From Sulfurimonas sp. (GTDB lineage: Bacteria > Campylobacterota > Campylobacteria > Campylobacterales > Sulfurimonadaceae): a DNA stretch of 21,389 nucleotides. How positions within the stretch are numbered: the first letter of the stretch is position 1; every line of letters begins with the position of its first letter. The stretch spans positions 1-21,389 of the forward strand of contig DAOVJL010000001.1 in the NCBI GenBank assembly GCA_030673275.1. Direction: 5' to 3'. This document shows, piece after piece, positions 13,626-21,371 of the stretch. The notes beneath the pieces are model-generated. The model was not told the origin of the DNA. It did not search any database and saw only the letters and a program-made list of their open reading frames with translations. The translations under genes and the position numbers were made by a program.

Positions 13626-15038
13626 ATGGTTGATTATCAAAAAAGAGATAAAAATGATATTTTCAATATTCCTATTTTAGGGTTTTTATTTAAAAATCAA
13701 ATATTTATTATGGGGCTTAAAATAGCAGTTTTAGCTCTGTTTATCTATGCAATAGTCTTTGGGATAATCTATCCGAGTAAAGAAGATAATATTTTTACAA
13801 CTGCTATTTTTTGGTCTCTATTTTGGCCATTTTTTGTAGTTGTCACACTTTCAACCTTTGGTAGAATTTTTTGTGGAATCTGTCCTCATGGTTTTATGGG
13901 ACAATATATAACCAAATTCGGTCTCAAAAAAAAGATGCCAAAAGCACTTGAAAATCCTCTCATAGGTGTTTTGTTACTTGTAATAGGTTTTTGGGTAGTG
14001 TATTATATTTATCCACAAGCTTATAAAACTCCTATAGCCTCAGCAATATTCTTTATTGTTCTTACAGCAATCTCAATAGTATTTTTTTATATATATAAAG
14101 ATATGGGTTACTGTAAGTCAATATGTCCAGTTGGAACTCTTATGAGAGGATTTGGAAAAATCTCTTTTACTACACTTGGAACTTATGAAGAAACATGTAA
14201 GAGTTGTACAACATTTGAGTGTGCTGATGCATGTACATACAACCTAAAGCCTTTTACTTTTGACAACAAGGCTAATATGACTGACTGTACCTTATGTATG
14301 GATTGTAGTGATGCTTGTGAGGCAGTCAGTTTTAAACTGGTAAAACCATCACAATCACTCTTTAAAAAGTTTCAAACCAGCAAAGCAGAAATCTGGGCAT
14401 ACATTTTAATTATAGCAGCTATATCAATAACTATGTCTTTTCATCATGCACTTGGTCGTGTAGCTATTGCAGATGAATTTATTTGGTCAAAATTTGGTCT
14501 ATATTTACAAGAAACAATCGCTATAGATGGACTTGACTATATAGGTATTAGTGCACTGACTTTTGCAATGCTAAGTACTATAACATTGGTGTATAGTGGT
14601 ATGTATATAGCTTCTAAAGCTCTAAAAGAGGACTTCTCTAAAGTGTTTTATACCTTGGGTTATGCTTTTGCACCTCTTTTTATAATAGGTGGACTTTCGC
14701 ATACATATGAATTTTTCTTTGTACATCACTATAGTGACATAGCAAACGGACTTATGCAAGGCTTTGCAATAAGCGGTGATAAGGTAGAAGCACTTGCCGG
14801 CAGAAAAGATAGTTGGCTTAGAATTTTTTCTTTTATAAATTATATTGCTGTTATCTGGGCATTTATTATAATGGCTAAAAGAATAAACTTTTTCAATGCT
14901 TCAAAAGTAGCCAAATCAGTAGCATTTTTATTTGCTTCAAGTTTAATCATCTTTTACTTATGGTTAAATATATATAAGGTCTATGCTTTTAAAACTTATG
15001 GTGCAAAACAACATGTTCATCATACTAGCTCTAAATGA
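13626..15038 (+). CDS. NapH/CcoG-like membrane iron-sulfur protein (polyferredoxin)
   Basis: A 470-aa inner-membrane electron-transfer protein. The N-terminal half has membrane helices and two short cysteine motifs of the NapH/NosR/CcoG superfamily: C83-G-I-C86-P and C163-K-S-I-C167-P. Two 4Fe-4S ferredoxin motifs follow: C191-x2-C194-x4-C199-x3-C203 and C221-x2-C224-x2-C227-x3-C231. The C-terminal half (about 250-455) adds five or so helices with histidines in or beside them (FHHALG, HTYEFFFVHHYSD) that could bind heme. The tail ends in HVHHTSSK. The AGGAG site overlaps the stop of the TonB receptor gene, so the two are co-transcribed and probably coupled. A role in reducing the imported metal, or in delivering electrons for its use, is my inference. 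It is not NapH itself, as no nap genes are near. Confidence 0.85.
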   Translation: MVDYQKRDKNDIFNIPILGFLFKNQIFIMGLKIAVLALFIYAIVFGIIYPSKEDNIFTTAIFWSLFWPFFVVVTLSTFGRIFCGICPHGFMGQYITKFGLKKKMPKALENPLIGVLLLVIGFWVVYYIYPQAYKTPIASAIFFIVLTAISIVFFYIYKDMGYCKSICPVGTLMRGFGKISFTTLGTYEETCKSCTTFECADACTYNLKPFTFDNKANMTDCTLCMDCSDACEAVSFKLVKPSQSLFKKFQTSKAEIWAYILIIAAISITMSFHHALGRVAIADEFIWSKFGLYLQETIAIDGLDYIGISALTFAMLSTITLVYSGMYIASKALKEDFSKVFYTLGYAFAPLFIIGGLSHTYEFFFVHHYSDIANGLMQGFAISGDKVEALAGRKDSWLRIFSFINYIAVIWAFIIMAKRINFFNASKVAKSVAFLFASSLIIFYLWLNIYKVYAFKTYGAKQHVHHTSSK

Positions 15039-15066
15039 GCGATCTATGTATAATTTAAATATTTCT

Positions 15067-15093
15067 TAAATAAGACAAATAAACTCTTATTTA
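15067..15093. repeat. Inverted repeat, 9-bp perfect arms, between the polyferredoxin and superoxide reductase genes
   Basis: TAAATAAGA (15067-15075) and TCTTATTTA (15085-15093) are exact inverse complements with a nine-base gap. Pairing is A/T-rich and no T run follows, so it is a weak terminator at best. It may be an operator for the superoxide reductase gene downstream. Confidence 0.45.
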
Positions 15094-15115
15094 TGCTATT
15101 TGTAAATATTTATAT

Positions 15116-15124
15116 TGTTACAAT
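15116..15124 (+). promoter_or_regulatory. Extended -10 element of the superoxide reductase gene
   Basis: TGT-TACAAT gives an extended -10 (TGn plus a one-mismatch TATAAT box) and predicts a start near 15131, 26 bases before the ATG. It forms the right arm of TTGTAA-N12-TTACAA (15100-15123), which may be a regulator site. Confidence 0.5.
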
Positions 15125-15156
15125 GTCACATAAATTAAAATAAAAAAGGATTTTAG

Positions 15157-15543
15157 ATGCCAAAGATTAATCGTTATGTAGATATAGACACTGTAGAGAG
15201 AGAAAGTAAAAAAGATTATATTGATCGTCACTCTCCGTTTATTCACTGTGAAGATACAGCAAAAGCTGGTGAAGTATTTGCTGTTACTGTAAAAATGGGG
15301 GAAGAGTATACTCATCCGGATGATTTTGATCACTATATTGCTAACATTGCACTTTACAATGGAGAAACTCTTTTAGCTCGTGCTGACTTTGTTGCCGGTA
15401 CTTTAGGTAATGAAAAATCACATACAACTGTAACTTTCAATGTAAGAGCAATGGGTAAAAAATTAAACCTTGTGGCTCATGCCTACTGTACTAAACATGG
15501 TGTGTGGGAATCAACTCCAGTAGTTGTAGAAATTAACGAATAA
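15157..15543 (+). CDS. Superoxide reductase (neelaredoxin/desulfoferrodoxin family, one-iron type)
   Basis: Reduces superoxide to hydrogen peroxide at a mononuclear Fe(His)4(Cys) centre in the cytoplasm. The 128-aa product lacks the N-terminal rubredoxin-like domain of two-iron enzymes. All five iron ligands can be assigned by comparison with the P. furiosus enzyme: H25 (in DRHSPFI), H53 (YTHPDDF), H59 (FDHYI), and C111 and H114 in the YCTKHGVWES motif. The usual E-K-H motif before the first histidine ligand is D-R-H here, so the flexible glutamate ligand and the active-site lysine are both replaced by similar residues. AAGGA at 15146-15150 supports the start. It has its own promoter and a terminator, so it is probably transcribed alone. 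Confidence 0.9.
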   Translation: MPKINRYVDIDTVERESKKDYIDRHSPFIHCEDTAKAGEVFAVTVKMGEEYTHPDDFDHYIANIALYNGETLLARADFVAGTLGNEKSHTTVTFNVRAMGKKLNLVAHAYCTKHGVWESTPVVVEINE

Positions 15544-15563
15544 TAACAAATTCTCTTACTTTA

Positions 15564-15597
15564 AGGTAGGGCTTTACAGCTCCTATCTTTTATTTTA
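15564..15597 (+). terminator. Intrinsic terminator after the superoxide reductase gene
   Basis: AGGTAGG (15564-15570) pairs with CCTATCT (15582-15588) with one G-U wobble. An inner GCT/AGC pair (15571-15573 and 15578-15580) closes a TTAC loop, with one bulged T. A T-rich tail (TTTATTTTAT) follows directly. It lies 20 bases past the stop codon. Confidence 0.8.
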
Positions 15598-15633
15598 TAA
15601 ATTCTCTTAAAATCAAAACTATATATCACTTTT

Positions 15634-15650
15634 TTGGAACACTCTTTGCT
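15634..15650 (+). promoter_or_regulatory. Candidate sigma-54 (RpoN) promoter
   Basis: TTGGAACACTCTTTGCT contains GG at 15636-15637 and GC at 15648-15649 with exactly ten bases between, and the TTGC of the -12 element. Two positions differ from the TGGCACG-N4-TTGCW consensus. The start would fall near 15661, 28 bases before the GTG start codon of the first GGDEF-EAL gene. In Campylobacterota RpoN mainly drives flagellar genes. Confidence 0.5.
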
Positions 15651-15688
15651 TATAAAAATTAAGACAAAAAGTATTTTTGGAGAGCAAT

Positions 15689-17254
15689 GTGGAATTAGCC
15701 AGTAATATACTAGAAACCAATAGTTTTGTTGTAACATCTTCATACGAAATCTCCCAAATAGTAGAAAATTTTAAAACATTAAAACATAAAAATATTATTA
15801 TCCATATAGTATCTTTTACGCATGATACAGATTTAGTTCAAAATTTAAATAATGAACTAAATATTGTTGTTCCACATGCTAAAATAACCCTGCTAAAACA
15901 CAATGAAAAATCTAAAACATATCTAAACGTTTATACTTTACAAAAAGATATGCCAGCTCAAGATTTTAATAATAAAATATTAAGCAAATTATATATAGAC
16001 AGCGCATACAAAGATACCAGCATAGAGAAGTACAGAAATAAACTTTTTTGCAGATACTTTACAGATCATTTAACAAATCTTCCAAATGTATATCAACTAA
16101 GAAGAGATTTAGAGCAAAATGAAGAGTTTAGTCTGATTATTTTCAATATAGACAACTTTCAAACAATTAATAATTTTTATGGTTATCTGGTTGGAGATTA
16201 TGTGATTGAAGAAGTTGGAAGATATGTTAAAGAAAATATTACTGATCATAAAGTTTATAGACTTTCAGGTGATGAATTTGCCTTTGTTATAGATAAAAAT
16301 ATGTTTTTTTACGATTTAAAAGATCACCTGGAGAATCTTTATAAGCAGATGAAAGATATTGTTGTTAAATATCAGGGTATTAATATATTTATTGACATCA
16401 CACTAGCTTCATCTGCAAACAAAGACAATACAAATATATTTTCAAAAGTTTCAATGGCACTGAGACATGCAAAAGAGATTTCTGTTCCTTTTTGGATTTA
16501 TGAGGATAAGATGGATTTTGAAAATGATTATGAGAGAAATTTACAACTCTCAGAAGTTGTTAGAGAAGCTGTAAGTAACTTTAGGGTTATCCCATATTAT
16601 CAAGCTATTGTCGACACTAAAACAGGTGAAACAAAGAAGTATGAGTGTTTAGCAAGACTGATTGACATTAACGGAAAGATATTATCCCCTGTAGACTTTA
16701 TACCTATAGCAAAAAAGATAAAAAACTATAACATAGTAACAAAAACTATAATTAATAAGTCATTTGAAACATTTGAAAGTATTGATTTTGAATTTACAAT
16801 AAACTTATCTATAGAAGATATTGTAGATAAAGAGATGTTTATCTTTATAATGAAGAAATTAAAAGATTCTAAAGCAGCAAAAAGAGTTACTTTTGAAATA
16901 CTTGAATCTGATGCAATAGAGGATTTTAAAAAGGTTGAACGCTTTATCATTGAAGTAAAAAGATATGGTGCAAAAATAGCTATTGATGACTTTGGAAGCG
17001 GTTATTCAAATTTTGGATATTTGACTAGAATTAGTGCTGATTATATAAAGATAGATGGTTCTCTTGTAAAAAATATGGATATTGATAAAAACTCCCTTAT
17101 TGTAGTAGAAACTATTGTAGAATTTGCACAAAAACTTGGGATTAAGACCATTGCAGAATACGTACACTCAAGTGCTATTATGAATAAGGTAAAAGATTTA
17201 CATATAGACTACTCTCAAGGGTATTATATAGACGAACCGTCTCTATTGGCATAA
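15689..17254 (+). CDS. GGDEF-EAL cyclic di-GMP protein, paralog 1
   Basis: A 521-aa cytoplasmic protein that probably controls cyclic di-GMP. An unrecognised N-terminal domain (about 1-110, alpha/beta, with NIIIHIVSFTHDTDLVQNL) precedes a GGDEF domain whose signature is S193-GDEF rather than GGDEF. An EAL domain with E319-C-L in place of EAL follows. In the EAL domain the metal and catalytic positions look complete: NLS, EILESD, DDFGSGYS, DYIKIDG, TIAEYV and SQGYYIDEP. Phosphodiesterase activity is therefore likely; cyclase activity is uncertain. I chose GTG at 15689 because GGAG stands six bases upstream, and the paralog shows the same arrangement; TTG at 15677 would add four residues but overlaps that site. 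A candidate sigma-54 promoter lies upstream. It faces its paralog across a 93-base gap. Confidence 0.88.
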   Translation: MELASNILETNSFVVTSSYEISQIVENFKTLKHKNIIIHIVSFTHDTDLVQNLNNELNIVVPHAKITLLKHNEKSKTYLNVYTLQKDMPAQDFNNKILSKLYIDSAYKDTSIEKYRNKLFCRYFTDHLTNLPNVYQLRRDLEQNEEFSLIIFNIDNFQTINNFYGYLVGDYVIEEVGRYVKENITDHKVYRLSGDEFAFVIDKNMFFYDLKDHLENLYKQMKDIVVKYQGINIFIDITLASSANKDNTNIFSKVSMALRHAKEISVPFWIYEDKMDFENDYERNLQLSEVVREAVSNFRVIPYYQAIVDTKTGETKKYECLARLIDINGKILSPVDFIPIAKKIKNYNIVTKTIINKSFETFESIDFEFTINLSIEDIVDKEMFIFIMKKLKDSKAAKRVTFEILESDAIEDFKKVERFIIEVKRYGAKIAIDDFGSGYSNFGYLTRISADYIKIDGSLVKNMDIDKNSLIVVETIVEFAQKLGIKTIAEYVHSSAIMNKVKDLHIDYSQGYYIDEPSLLA

Positions 17255-17347
17255 ACATTATTTAATGAAGAAAGAGATTTTTTTTTAATAATTAAATTTT
17301 AAGACTGACTATAATATTAATATTACAAATAGCTTATTTTATAAAAT

Positions 17348-18925
17348 CTATTTATTTATACCCAGATTGATAGATGGCTCATCTATGTGATATCCCTGAG
17401 AATAATCGATTCCAAGCTCTTTCACCTTGCCCATAACAGCACTTGAGTGTACGTATTCTGCAATGGTCTTAATCCCAAGTTTTTGTGCAAATTCTACAAT
17501 AGTTTCTACTACTAAAAGTGAATTTTTATTTGTATCCATGTCTTGAACCAGGAAACCATCTATTTTTATAAAGTCAGGATTCATTCTAGTTAAATATCCA
17601 AAATTTGAATAACCGCTTCCAAAGTCATCAATAGCTATTTTTGCACCATATCTTTTTACTTCAATGATAAAGCGTTCAACCTTTTTAAAATCCTCTATTG
17701 CATCAGATTCAAGTATTTCAAAAATCACCCTCTTTGATGCTTTTGAATTTTTTAATTTTTCTATAATAAAATTGAATATTTCTTTACTCATAATATCTTC
17801 TATAGAGAGGTTTATACTAAACTCATACTCACTATTTTCAAATGTCTCAAATGATTTATTAATTATAGTTTTTGTTACTAAATTATAATTTTTTATCTTT
17901 TTTGCTACAGGTATAAAAAGAGTTGGAGGTAATATCTTTCCATTTTTATCTATTAACCTTGCTAAACATTCATACTTTTTTATTTCAGATGTTTTAGTAT
18001 CTACAATAGCTTGATAATATGGAACAATATTTGAATTTTCAACAGCATGTCTAACAATACCAGAGAGCTCCAAATTTCTTTCATACTCATTTTCAAAATT
18101 CATTCTATCTTCATAAATCCAAAATTCTGCACCTATCTCTTTTGCGTGTCTCAAAGCCATTGAAACTTTTGAAAATATGTTTTTATTATCTTTATTCGTC
18201 GAAGAGGCCAGTGTGAAATCAATAAATATCTTGATATCTTGATATTCAATAGTAATATTTTTAATTTTTTGATAAAGATTACTTAAATACTCTTTCAAAT
18301 CATAAAAACCCATATCTTTATCTATAACAAAGGCAAATTCATCACCTGAAAGTCTATAAATTTCATGTTCAGGAATATGTGATTGAAGATACTTAGCAAC
18401 TTCTTCAATCACATAATCTCCGACTATATAACCATAAAAATTATTAATTGTTTGAAAATTATCTATATTAAATATTACTAATGCAAAATCTGTATACTCA
18501 TCTAAATCATTTCTAAGTTTATATGTATTTGAAAGATTTGTTAAATGATCTGTAAAATATCTGCTAAAAAGTTTATTTCTGTATTCTTCTATACTCAAAT
18601 CTTTTTGGGCTGTCTGTAAATATAACTCTCTTAGTATTTCATCACTGATATTATTAGTATCTATATCTTTATCTAAAGTATATATAGTTAAACTTGTATT
18701 AACTTTATCACCATGCTTTAGTAATACTATTTTAACATCCGGAATTGTTTTGCTCAGTTCACTTTTTAAACTTTGTACCAAAACAGTATTATGCATAAAA
18801 GAGACTATTTGAATTAAGATATTCCCTTTTTTTAGCTTCTCAAGGCTTTTGATTACACCTGATACCTCTCTTGAAGATGTTAATGTAAAATTATTGATTT
18901 CTAATATACCGTTATTTATATTCAA
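17348..18925 (-). CDS. GGDEF-EAL cyclic di-GMP protein, paralog 2
   Basis: A 525-aa close paralog of the protein at 15689-17254, with the same three-part plan: N-terminal alpha/beta domain, GGDEF domain with S193-GDEF, and EAL domain with an ECL signature and otherwise intact NLS, EILESD, DDFGSGYS, DFIKIDG, TIAEYV and SQGYHIDEP motifs. Much of the EAL domain, for example around the DDFGSGYS block, is nearly identical between the two. The N-terminal domains are more diverged, so the copies may answer different signals. The start is taken as TTG at 18925, six bases after GGAG, mirroring paralog 1; TTG at 18937 is the alternative. A TATAAT box on the minus strand (18966-18971) lies upstream. No sigma-54 site is seen here. 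Confidence 0.88.
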   Translation of the reverse strand: MNINNGILEINNFTLTSSREVSGVIKSLEKLKKGNILIQIVSFMHNTVLVQSLKSELSKTIPDVKIVLLKHGDKVNTSLTIYTLDKDIDTNNISDEILRELYLQTAQKDLSIEEYRNKLFSRYFTDHLTNLSNTYKLRNDLDEYTDFALVIFNIDNFQTINNFYGYIVGDYVIEEVAKYLQSHIPEHEIYRLSGDEFAFVIDKDMGFYDLKEYLSNLYQKIKNITIEYQDIKIFIDFTLASSTNKDNKNIFSKVSMALRHAKEIGAEFWIYEDRMNFENEYERNLELSGIVRHAVENSNIVPYYQAIVDTKTSEIKKYECLARLIDKNGKILPPTLFIPVAKKIKNYNLVTKTIINKSFETFENSEYEFSINLSIEDIMSKEIFNFIIEKLKNSKASKRVIFEILESDAIEDFKKVERFIIEVKRYGAKIAIDDFGSGYSNFGYLTRMNPDFIKIDGFLVQDMDTNKNSLLVVETIVEFAQKLGIKTIAEYVHSSAVMGKVKELGIDYSQGYHIDEPSINLGINK

Positions 18926-18965
18926 ATTATTCTCCAAAAGTGCTTTCTACTATTCTATCCTAAAT

Positions 18966-18971
18966 ATTATA
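18966..18971 (-). promoter_or_regulatory. -10 element of GGDEF-EAL paralog 2
   Basis: The minus strand reads TATAAT, about 40 bases before the TTG start. No -35 consensus is visible. The region 18938-19029 is the divergent promoter region shared with the uracil-DNA glycosylase gene. Confidence 0.45.
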
Positions 18972-19029
18972 AAGTAGATTTTAACCACATTTTTAATATA
19001 CTAAAAATATATTTTATAAAGGTTTATTA

Positions 19030-19686
19030 TTGAGGTCTTTTCAAAACTTGCTTCTTCTACAAAATTTGTATCGGCTTAAAGCTCTTGGTTTTGAGTATAG
19101 TGATCCTTTTTCTGTAAATAAAAAAACCTCCAATGAAAAACCTCATTCCATTGAAGAGCTCATAAAAAACATATCTACATGTCATCTATGCGATCTTAGT
19201 AAATCAAGAACTCAGAGTATGAGTGGTTTTGGAAACCAAAATGCGGATATTATGATAATCGACTATAGTGTATCCGTCAACGAAGACAGTTCAAATTCCT
19301 ACTATACAGGTCGCTCAGGTGAAATTTTAACTAATATGATAAATAATGTTTTAGGTTTAAAAATAGAAGATGTCTACTTTACACATGCTATAAAATGCAA
19401 ACCTTTAAATTCAAATACCCCATCTAGTTCTGAGTGGGATTCATGCAAAGATTATCTATTTTCACAGATAGAATTTATAAAACCAAAAGTAGTTGTTACT
19501 TTAGGTAAAGATGCTTATGCTAAAGTTACATCGGAGAATGAAAATTTTCAAAGTGTAAGGGGACATGTTATAGATTTTAAAGAGTATAAGCTTATTCCTA
19601 TTGATCATCCAAATCATCTGCTTAGAAATCCAGATGATAAAAAAATAGCCTTAAATGACTTAAAAACTATAAAGAGTTGTATATGA
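19030..19686 (+). CDS. Uracil-DNA glycosylase family 4-like iron-sulfur protein
   Basis: A 218-aa member of the uracil-DNA glycosylase superfamily, whose family-4 enzymes remove uracil from DNA. All four iron-sulfur cysteines are present: C51-x2-C54, C123 (in AIKCKP) and C139 (EWDSC). YYTGRSGEILTNMI, VYFTHAIKCKP, VVVTLGKDAY, VRGH and the C-terminal HPNHLLRNP also fit the family. However, the usual catalytic-loop motif GEAPG-x2-ED is replaced by D78-Y-S-V-S-x2-E-D: only the ED is kept. A TTG start at 19030 is preceded by AAAGG; the N-terminal extension (RSFQNLLLLQNLYRLKALGF) is conserved-looking. The downstream gene overlaps its stop (ATGA). Fold assignment is secure; uracil-removing activity is not. 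Confidence 0.85.
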   Translation: MRSFQNLLLLQNLYRLKALGFEYSDPFSVNKKTSNEKPHSIEELIKNISTCHLCDLSKSRTQSMSGFGNQNADIMIIDYSVSVNEDSSNSYYTGRSGEILTNMINNVLGLKIEDVYFTHAIKCKPLNSNTPSSSEWDSCKDYLFSQIEFIKPKVVVTLGKDAYAKVTSENENFQSVRGHVIDFKEYKLIPIDHPNHLLRNPDDKKIALNDLKTIKSCI

Positions 19687-20978
19687 AAAAAATATATTTT
19701 ATTGCACTAATATTTCCATTTGCTCTGTTTGCACAGAGCTTTTTAATTTCAAATATTGAACTTCCGCAAGTAGATGTACAAAATTTAGACCCTTATACAT
19801 GTGATGATGAGTGCCTGCAAGAATATCTTGACAATGACTTTATATTCTCTTTTTTAGGGCATGCATATTCAAATCTGGAAAATGAAGAGCTTGAAGAGAT
19901 AAGACAGAAATACATTCTTATCTTAAATTTAAAATCAAAAATCATAAGTAAAAAACTTCGTATCGCTCTACTTCTGCCATATAATAAAATTGGAAGATAT
20001 GCTGCATCAACAACAAATGCTTCATTTGCATACCTAATGGCAAAAAATCGTCCTTTTGAGCTAAAAAGTTATAAAATAGAGGATGAAAGTCATGAAGAGA
20101 TTTCAAAAGCACTAAAGAATATTGAAAAAGATGAATTTTATTATGTAATTGCACCATTGACCCAATCAGGTGAAGATGTTGTTTCAAAAATCAATCCTAA
20201 AATAAATATATACTTTCCAACTATTAATAAAAAAGATGCTAATACTACATCAAGATATCTTTATTATGGCGGGATAGACTATCGCTCTCAAAGTGATTTA
20301 CTTCTAAATGAAGCCGAATCTCCATTAGTTATATTTCATGATAAATCTACTATTGGAAAAACACTCTCAGATTACCAAGAAACTGAATTTTATAAGCAGC
20401 CTGTCACTGATATAAATGAAACAGTTTTATATATTTCTGAAGCAGATACAGAAGAACCAACACAAGTTTTAGATGAAAAGGTAAGAGTTGTAAAGTTTTC
20501 AATACCAAAACGAACAACAAATTTAGAAAAACAGCTAAAAGAAAATCCAGATATTATTGAAGGCTCATTTTTTATAAATACACCTATTATAAAGAGTGGT
20601 ATGATTATGTCTCAATTAACGCTATATGATGCAAATGCAACAAATATACTATCAACACAAACAAACTATAATCCGTTACTACTCTCTATGACTCAATATC
20701 AAGACAGAAAAAATATGATAATTGCAAACTCAATAACTCAAAATAAAGATGTTCTGATAGAGACAAATTCACTTTTAGGAAATGATATAGTCTATGACTG
20801 GATAAATTATACAACTACCGTAGGAATTGACTACTTCTTTAATCATCTAAACGGCGAAGAAAGAGAGTACAATATAGAAATTAAAGATAATCAAATGATA
20901 TATAATATAGAGTTACTACAGCCATCTGTATCTAGATTTATCCCTTATCACTCAGCCTCTAAACAACGATACGATTAA
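19683..20978 (+). CDS. Exported protein with probable periplasmic-binding (LpoA-like) fold
   Basis: A 431-aa protein with a signal peptide (MKKIYFIALIFPFALFAQS) and no later membrane helix, so periplasmic. An N-terminal helical part (about 35-95, with a C-x3-C pair in CDDEC) is followed by a region that begins RIALLLPYNKIGRYAASTTNASFAYLMA and continues with FYYVIAPLTQSGEDVV. This order is reminiscent of type I periplasmic-binding folds such as LpoA/LppC, the penicillin-binding-protein activators. The similarity is weak and from memory, so a peptidoglycan role is only a suggestion. The ATG at 19683 overlaps the glycosylase stop (ATGA), and AAAGAG precedes it. The 3' end overlaps the convergent thioesterase gene by 27 bases. 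Confidence 0.75.
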   Translation: MKKIYFIALIFPFALFAQSFLISNIELPQVDVQNLDPYTCDDECLQEYLDNDFIFSFLGHAYSNLENEELEEIRQKYILILNLKSKIISKKLRIALLLPYNKIGRYAASTTNASFAYLMAKNRPFELKSYKIEDESHEEISKALKNIEKDEFYYVIAPLTQSGEDVVSKINPKINIYFPTINKKDANTTSRYLYYGGIDYRSQSDLLLNEAESPLVIFHDKSTIGKTLSDYQETEFYKQPVTDINETVLYISEADTEEPTQVLDEKVRVVKFSIPKRTTNLEKQLKENPDIIEGSFFINTPIIKSGMIMSQLTLYDANATNILSTQTNYNPLLLSMTQYQDRKNMIIANSITQNKDVLIETNSLLGNDIVYDWINYTTTVGIDYFFNHLNGEEREYNIEIKDNQMIYNIELLQPSVSRFIPYHSASKQRYD

Positions 20979-21332
20979 ATCTTTAACATCTTTAGTAATC
21001 TTTTGAGGTTTACCCTCAAAGGTAATATATGCTAAGTGAATATTAAGTTCAAATATTTTTTTTGAATCTCTAAAAACTGTTTGTAATAGTTTAAATGAAG
21101 CTGCTTTAATCTCTACAAGTTCAGTTTTTACATCCAATTCATCCCCAAGTTTAGCACTAGCGATATAATTGGCTTCTAACTTTTTAGCAACAAAATGCCC
21201 ACTCTTTAAAACTGGGCTCAATTTCTGCTTGAAAAACGCATTACTCCTAGCTCTTTCGCAAAAATTAAGATAATTAGAGTGGTATACAACTCCTCCTGTA
21301 TCTGTATCTTCATAATAAACTATTATTTTCAC
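20952..21332 (-). CDS. ybgC: YbgC/FadM-type acyl-CoA thioesterase (hotdog fold)
   Basis: A 126-aa single-hotdog thioesterase. The N-terminal signature YYEDTDTGGVVYHSNYLNFCERARS is characteristic of YbgC; D11 corresponds to the catalytic Asp18 of the E. coli protein. Relatives hydrolyse short or long acyl-CoA or acyl-ACP, and in many proteobacteria ybgC is linked to tol-pal, but no tol-pal gene is visible here. The start is GTG at 21332, preceded by AAGGA at good spacing; the nearby ATG is out of frame and stops after two codons. The gene's 3' end overlaps the convergent exported-protein gene by 27 bases. Two tandem copies of TACTAATATA (21352-21371) lie in its promoter region. Confidence 0.92.
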   Translation of the reverse strand: MKIIVYYEDTDTGGVVYHSNYLNFCERARSNAFFKQKLSPVLKSGHFVAKKLEANYIASAKLGDELDVKTELVEIKAASFKLLQTVFRDSKKIFELNIHLAYITFEGKPQKITKDVKDLIVSLFRG

Positions 21333-21351
21333 TAACTCATCCTTTAATATT

Positions 21352-21371
21352 TACTAATATATACTAATATA
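21352..21371. repeat. Two perfect tandem copies of a 10-bp unit upstream of the thioesterase gene
   Basis: TACTAATATA occurs at 21352-21361 and again at 21362-21371. On the minus strand this gives two TATATT-like -10 boxes one helical turn apart, 20-40 bases before the GTG start. It could be promoter sequence or two half-sites of a regulator. Confidence 0.5.

Noticed and set aside
13626..15038. True NapH or NosR assignment for the polyferredoxin
   Set aside because: No nap or nos genes are in the neighbourhood, and the histidine-rich C-terminal helical half is not part of NapH; only family-level similarity is supported.
15634..15656. TTGGAA plus TATAAA as a sigma-70 promoter for the first GGDEF-EAL gene
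   Set aside because: The spacing is about 11 bases, too short; the same segment fits sigma-54 spacing exactly.
17255..17347. Bidirectional terminator between the convergent GGDEF-EAL genes
   Set aside because: There is a T run near 17279-17286 but no convincing stem before it on either strand.
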